From contig JALUEN010000204.1 in NCBI GenBank assembly GCA_027052755.1, positions 1 to 8,798 on the forward strand: a stretch of 8,798 nucleotides of DNA, given 5' to 3'. Below are positions 6,523 through 8,798 of this stretch, piece after piece. This stretch comes from a bacterium. GTDB lineage: Bacteria; DRYD01; JALUEN01. The first letter of the stretch is position 1; every line of letters starts with the position of its first letter. The notes beneath the pieces were generated by a model. It saw nothing but the letters and a program-made list of their open reading frames with translations, made no database searches and was not told the DNA's origin. The position numbers and the translations under genes are program-made.

Positions 6523-7137
6523 TTATCCTTTCTTCTCACTTCTCTTGAGATCAATGTAGTTCATTATAGCCAGCAGTAAACCGAGAGCGATAAAGGCTCC
6601 CGGAGGCAGAATCATTGTCAGAATAGGCTCAAATCCCTTTCCAAAGATGTGATATCCGAAAACACTTCCCGCACCTAGTATTTCCCTAACAGCTCCGAGA
6701 ACGGTTAAGGACAACGTGAAACCTAGTCCTATTCCCAACGCATCAGCTATTGAGGGCAGGAGTGGGTTCTTAGACGCGAAAGATTCAGCTCTTGCCAGGA
6801 TTATACAGTTAACCACTATAAGCGGGATGAATATACCCAGAGCTTCATGGAGTTTAGGGGTGTACGCCCCCATAACTAGGTCAACGATAGTAACAAAGGT
6901 AGCTATAACGGTGATGAACAGAGGTATCCTTAACTTCTTAGGAACTATAGGTCTTATGAGAGACACTATTATATTAGATCCTAACAGCACAACAGTTGTA
7001 GCAATACCCATTCCCAATCCGTTTATGGCGGAAGTGGTAACAGCTAAGGTTGGACACATTCCCAGAACAAGCCTAAAGACAGGGTTCTGATCCCATAGAC
7101 CTTTAGCGAACTCTTTCCAGAGGTTGCCCTTACTCAA
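6523..7137 (-). CDS. rnfE: Rnf complex subunit E
   Basis: RnfE is a six-helix membrane subunit, homologous to RnfA but inserted with the opposite orientation. The 204-residue length is normal. Recognisable segments are NPVFRLVLGMCPTLAVT (Cys28), the loop RPIVPKKLRIPLF, and IPLIVVNCIILARAESFA (Cys111). Cys28 and Cys111 are the family cysteines that share the intramembrane [2Fe-2S] cluster with RnfA. Basic residues in the N-terminal region (Lys3, Lys8, Lys12) and at the C-terminus (LKRSEKKG) place both ends in the cytoplasm, as expected for RnfE. The start is TTG, supported by GGGAGGG 7 nt upstream and by the usual N-terminal length. Gaps are 29 nt after rnfG and 19 nt before rnfA. Confidence 0.95.
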   Translation of the reverse strand: MSKGNLWKEFAKGLWDQNPVFRLVLGMCPTLAVTTSAINGLGMGIATTVVLLGSNIIVSLIRPIVPKKLRIPLFITVIATFVTIVDLVMGAYTPKLHEALGIFIPLIVVNCIILARAESFASKNPLLPSIADALGIGLGFTLSLTVLGAVREILGAGSVFGYHIFGKGFEPILTMILPPGAFIALGLLLAIMNYIDLKRSEKKG

Positions 7138-7144
7138 AGTAGTT

Positions 7145-7151
7145 CCCTCCC
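7145..7151 (-). promoter_or_regulatory. Ribosome binding site of rnfE
   Basis: GGGAGGG ends 7 nt before the TTG at 7137, which makes the rare start codon credible. Confidence 0.65.
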
Positions 7152-7166
7152 TTCAAATTAATGGAA

Positions 7167-7766
7167 TTATCTCAAGATGGTATCCTTGTTAGCGTCAAAG
7201 AAGAGGAGAGCTTTCTTAACTGCTTCACAGAAAGCCCTAGAGCTTATAGTAGCAGAGGTTAATTGCTGGATATCTCCCCCATCCTTTTTAACTTTGAACT
7301 TAGTGTCCTTCAGGGACCTACCCTTGAACTGGTTCCTGAACTCAGGGGTCTTTATCCTATCCCCTAAGCCTGGTGTCTCATAGTGCTCCAGGACCTCTAT
7401 ACCCTGGATCTTACCCTCTGGATCAACTCCAACCAGGAGCTTGATCTCTCCTCCATACCCCTTCTTACTCTCAGTTATGATAGCAACACATCTAACTAAT
7501 CCACCAGAATCCCTGCCCTTGAAGAACTCCCAGGTGGTTCCGTTCCACTTTAAGGTATCGGGCTCTGATGTGAAGGTTAAGCCTTTAAGGGGACAAGCTC
7601 CAGTAAGTGAGCTCATTAGTTTCTCATGTTGATATTTATCCCTAAGGGGCTTAGTGAGAGCGTTAACGTAGCTTAGAAGAGCAACCGCTATAACTACGGT
7701 AATAACAACAATGATGATACTAACTACAGGGTTCTCTGCTTTTCTTTTATTTAAATCCTGAGCCAT
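7167..7766 (-). CDS. rnfG: Rnf complex subunit G, covalent FMN-binding protein
   Basis: RnfG carries FMN on the outer face of the membrane and passes electrons within the Rnf complex. The 199-residue product has one N-terminal membrane helix (about 14-37) and then an FMN_bind domain with YGGEIKLLVGVDPEGKIQGIEVLEHYETPGLGDRI, a family signature. The flavin-attachment region reads QQLTSATISS, and the acceptor would be Thr173 (codon at 7250-7248). The usual pattern is Dxx[S/T]GAT; here Gln stands at the Asp position and Ser at the Gly position. I chose ATG at 7766, with AGGAGGT 7 nt upstream; a GTG at 7775 lies inside that ribosome site. rnfD ends 20 nt upstream. The modification needs an ApbE-type transferase, which in this operon is fused to RnfA. 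Confidence 0.95.
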   Translation of the reverse strand: MAQDLNKRKAENPVVSIIIVVITVVIAVALLSYVNALTKPLRDKYQHEKLMSSLTGACPLKGLTFTSEPDTLKWNGTTWEFFKGRDSGGLVRCVAIITESKKGYGGEIKLLVGVDPEGKIQGIEVLEHYETPGLGDRIKTPEFRNQFKGRSLKDTKFKVKKDGGDIQQLTSATISSRAFCEAVKKALLFFDANKDTILR

Positions 7767-7773
7767 TTTATAC

Positions 7774-7780
7774 ACCTCCT
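7774..7780 (-). promoter_or_regulatory. Ribosome binding site of rnfG
   Basis: AGGAGGT lies 7 nt before the ATG at 7766. It overlaps the alternative GTG at 7775 and so rules that codon out as the start. Confidence 0.75.
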
Positions 7781-7786
7781 ATCAGG

Positions 7787-8798
7787 TTAGCTCTGAACTG
7801 GAAGCCCAGCTTTCCTGTTAATAGCCTCAGCCCATTTAGGATCTCCAAACTTCCTAGGTATAGTGTACTTATTTATCAGGGGAACGAAGATGTTCATTAT
7901 GAGTATAGAGAAGGAGACTCCCTCAGGATAGCTTCCCCAGAGCCTGATCACCGCTGTTAGTAGTCCACAACCTATACCGAAAATTATCTGCCCTAGCGGG
8001 GTTATAGGACTAGTTACCATATCAGTTGCCATGAAGAAAGCACCTAACGCTAGACCTCCCGTCAGGAGGTGAAAGACAGGATCAGCGTAAGCTTTAGGGT
8101 TTATCAACCAAGCTATGCCCGTTATAATGAAAACAGTAAGTATGTAAGGGATAGGAATTCTCCAATTAATGTGTCCCTTCCAAAAGAGGTAAGCAGCACC
8201 TATTAATATAGCTAAGACTGAGGTCTCTCCTATAGATCCACCTTTAGCACCGATGAAGAGCTGCCAGTAGGTCCAGGTCTTAGTAGCAGCAACACCTTCC
8301 ACCTGTAAAGCTCCTAAGGGAGTTGCCTGAGTGATGGCCTCTGTGCTGAAGAGATTATTAACTGGTGCTATCCAGTGGCTTAAGTAGCTAGGGAAAGCTA
8401 CCAGGAGGAAGACCCTAGCTAAGAGAGCGGGGTTAAAGGGATTGCTTCCCAAACCACCGTAAACGTGTTTTCCTAACCCCATAGCAACCAGAGCACCTAT
8501 GAGAATCAACCACCAAGGTGAGGTAGCTGGCAGGTTGTAAGCTAATAGGAGACCGGTTACTAAAGCGCTTCCGTCCCTTAGGAGGTTCATCTTCGCTATC
8601 TGGAGGATCGGTTTTCCGGTTCTCATCCAGATAAAGAGCCACTCAAATATCAGGGTGAAGATAACACTGAGAACGATGACGTAAAGTCCCCTAAGTCCAA
8701 AGAAATACCAGGCCGCTAAACCTGGAGGAATCAAGGCTATCACTACATCGTACATAATGGAACTTATCGTTACGTTAGAACGGATATGAGGCCAGTGG
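7787..8798 (-). CDS. rnfD: Rnf complex subunit D, N-terminus outside the window
   Basis: RnfD is a multi-helix membrane subunit of the Rnf complex related to NqrB, with a covalent FMN. The frame is open to the right edge: codons before the ATG at 8755 read HWPHIRSNVTISSI, which matches the conserved RnfD start region (SPHI...IMxDVxIAL). The true start therefore lies beyond position 8798 and the ATG at 8755 is internal. About 336 residues are visible. Family marks are MRTGKPI, the segment from GKHVYGGLG to NPFNPALLARVFLL, and ATDMVTSPITPLGQIIFG. The flavin site reads EAITQATPLG, with the acceptor threonine at 8323-8321; compared with Dxx[S/T]GAT it has Glu for Asp and Gln for Gly. rnfG follows after 20 nt. 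The upstream neighbour is expected to be rnfC but is not visible. Confidence 0.95.
   Translation of the reverse strand, partial: HWPHIRSNVTISSIMYDVVIALIPPGLAAWYFFGLRGLYVIVLSVIFTLIFEWLFIWMRTGKPILQIAKMNLLRDGSALVTGLLLAYNLPATSPWWLILIGALVAMGLGKHVYGGLGSNPFNPALLARVFLLVAFPSYLSHWIAPVNNLFSTEAITQATPLGALQVEGVAATKTWTYWQLFIGAKGGSIGETSVLAILIGAAYLFWKGHINWRIPIPYILTVFIITGIAWLINPKAYADPVFHLLTGGLALGAFFMATDMVTSPITPLGQIIFGIGCGLLTAVIRLWGSYPEGVSFSILIMNIFVPLINKYTIPRKFGDPKWAEAINRKAGLPVQS

Noticed and set aside
5923..7632. Plus-strand frames antisense to rnfA, rnfE and rnfG, and a minus-strand frame at 8433-8642 inside rnfD
   Set aside because: They are shadows of clearly recognised genes.
6523..8798. Na+-translocating Nqr operon instead of Rnf
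   Set aside because: The RnfD start motif, the short D subunit and the D-G-E-A order fit Rnf, though the families are homologous and the subunits that separate them best (B/C versus A/F) are not visible.

Overview
The window looks like a piece of a chromosome from an anaerobic, probably thermophilic bacterium. The bacterial-type PheT, the lipoprotein signal peptide and the Rnf complex point to a bacterium. The proteins are rich in Lys, Glu and Arg, and AGG/AGA and ATA codons are common. I cannot name the phylum. No mobile element, CRISPR array, tRNA or rRNA was seen.

Layout: seven of the eight genes lie on the minus strand and are read from right to left. From the right edge come rnfD (its start lies just outside the window), rnfG, rnfE, and a gene in which RnfA is fused in frame to an ApbE flavin transferase domain. 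Then come pheT, a HIT-family nucleotide-binding protein, and a membrane-anchored GerMN-domain protein. Gaps from rnfD to pheT are only 11-29 nt, so this is very likely one transcript. A 70-nt gap with a weak candidate promoter precedes the HIT gene, which overlaps the GerMN gene by 8 nt. At the left edge a plus-strand lipoprotein gene of unknown function converges on the GerMN gene, and their stop codons overlap by four bases.

How the genes work together: Rnf is a membrane complex that couples ferredoxin:NAD+ electron transfer to ion pumping. RnfG and RnfD carry FMN bound covalently to a threonine on the outer face of the membrane, and ApbE attaches that FMN. Here the transferase is fused to the C-terminus of RnfA, which family topology and the loop charges both place outside the cytoplasm. 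This would tether the maturation enzyme to the complex it matures. rnfC and rnfB are not in the window; the visible order D-G-E-A fits a B-C-D-G-E-A type operon whose first genes lie to the right.

The main surprise is an in-frame TAA at 5181-5183 that splits the ApbE domain. The same frame then runs on for 135 codons with the rest of the ApbE motifs intact. This could be a recent nonsense mutation, a sequencing or assembly error, or readthrough; the sequence alone does not decide.
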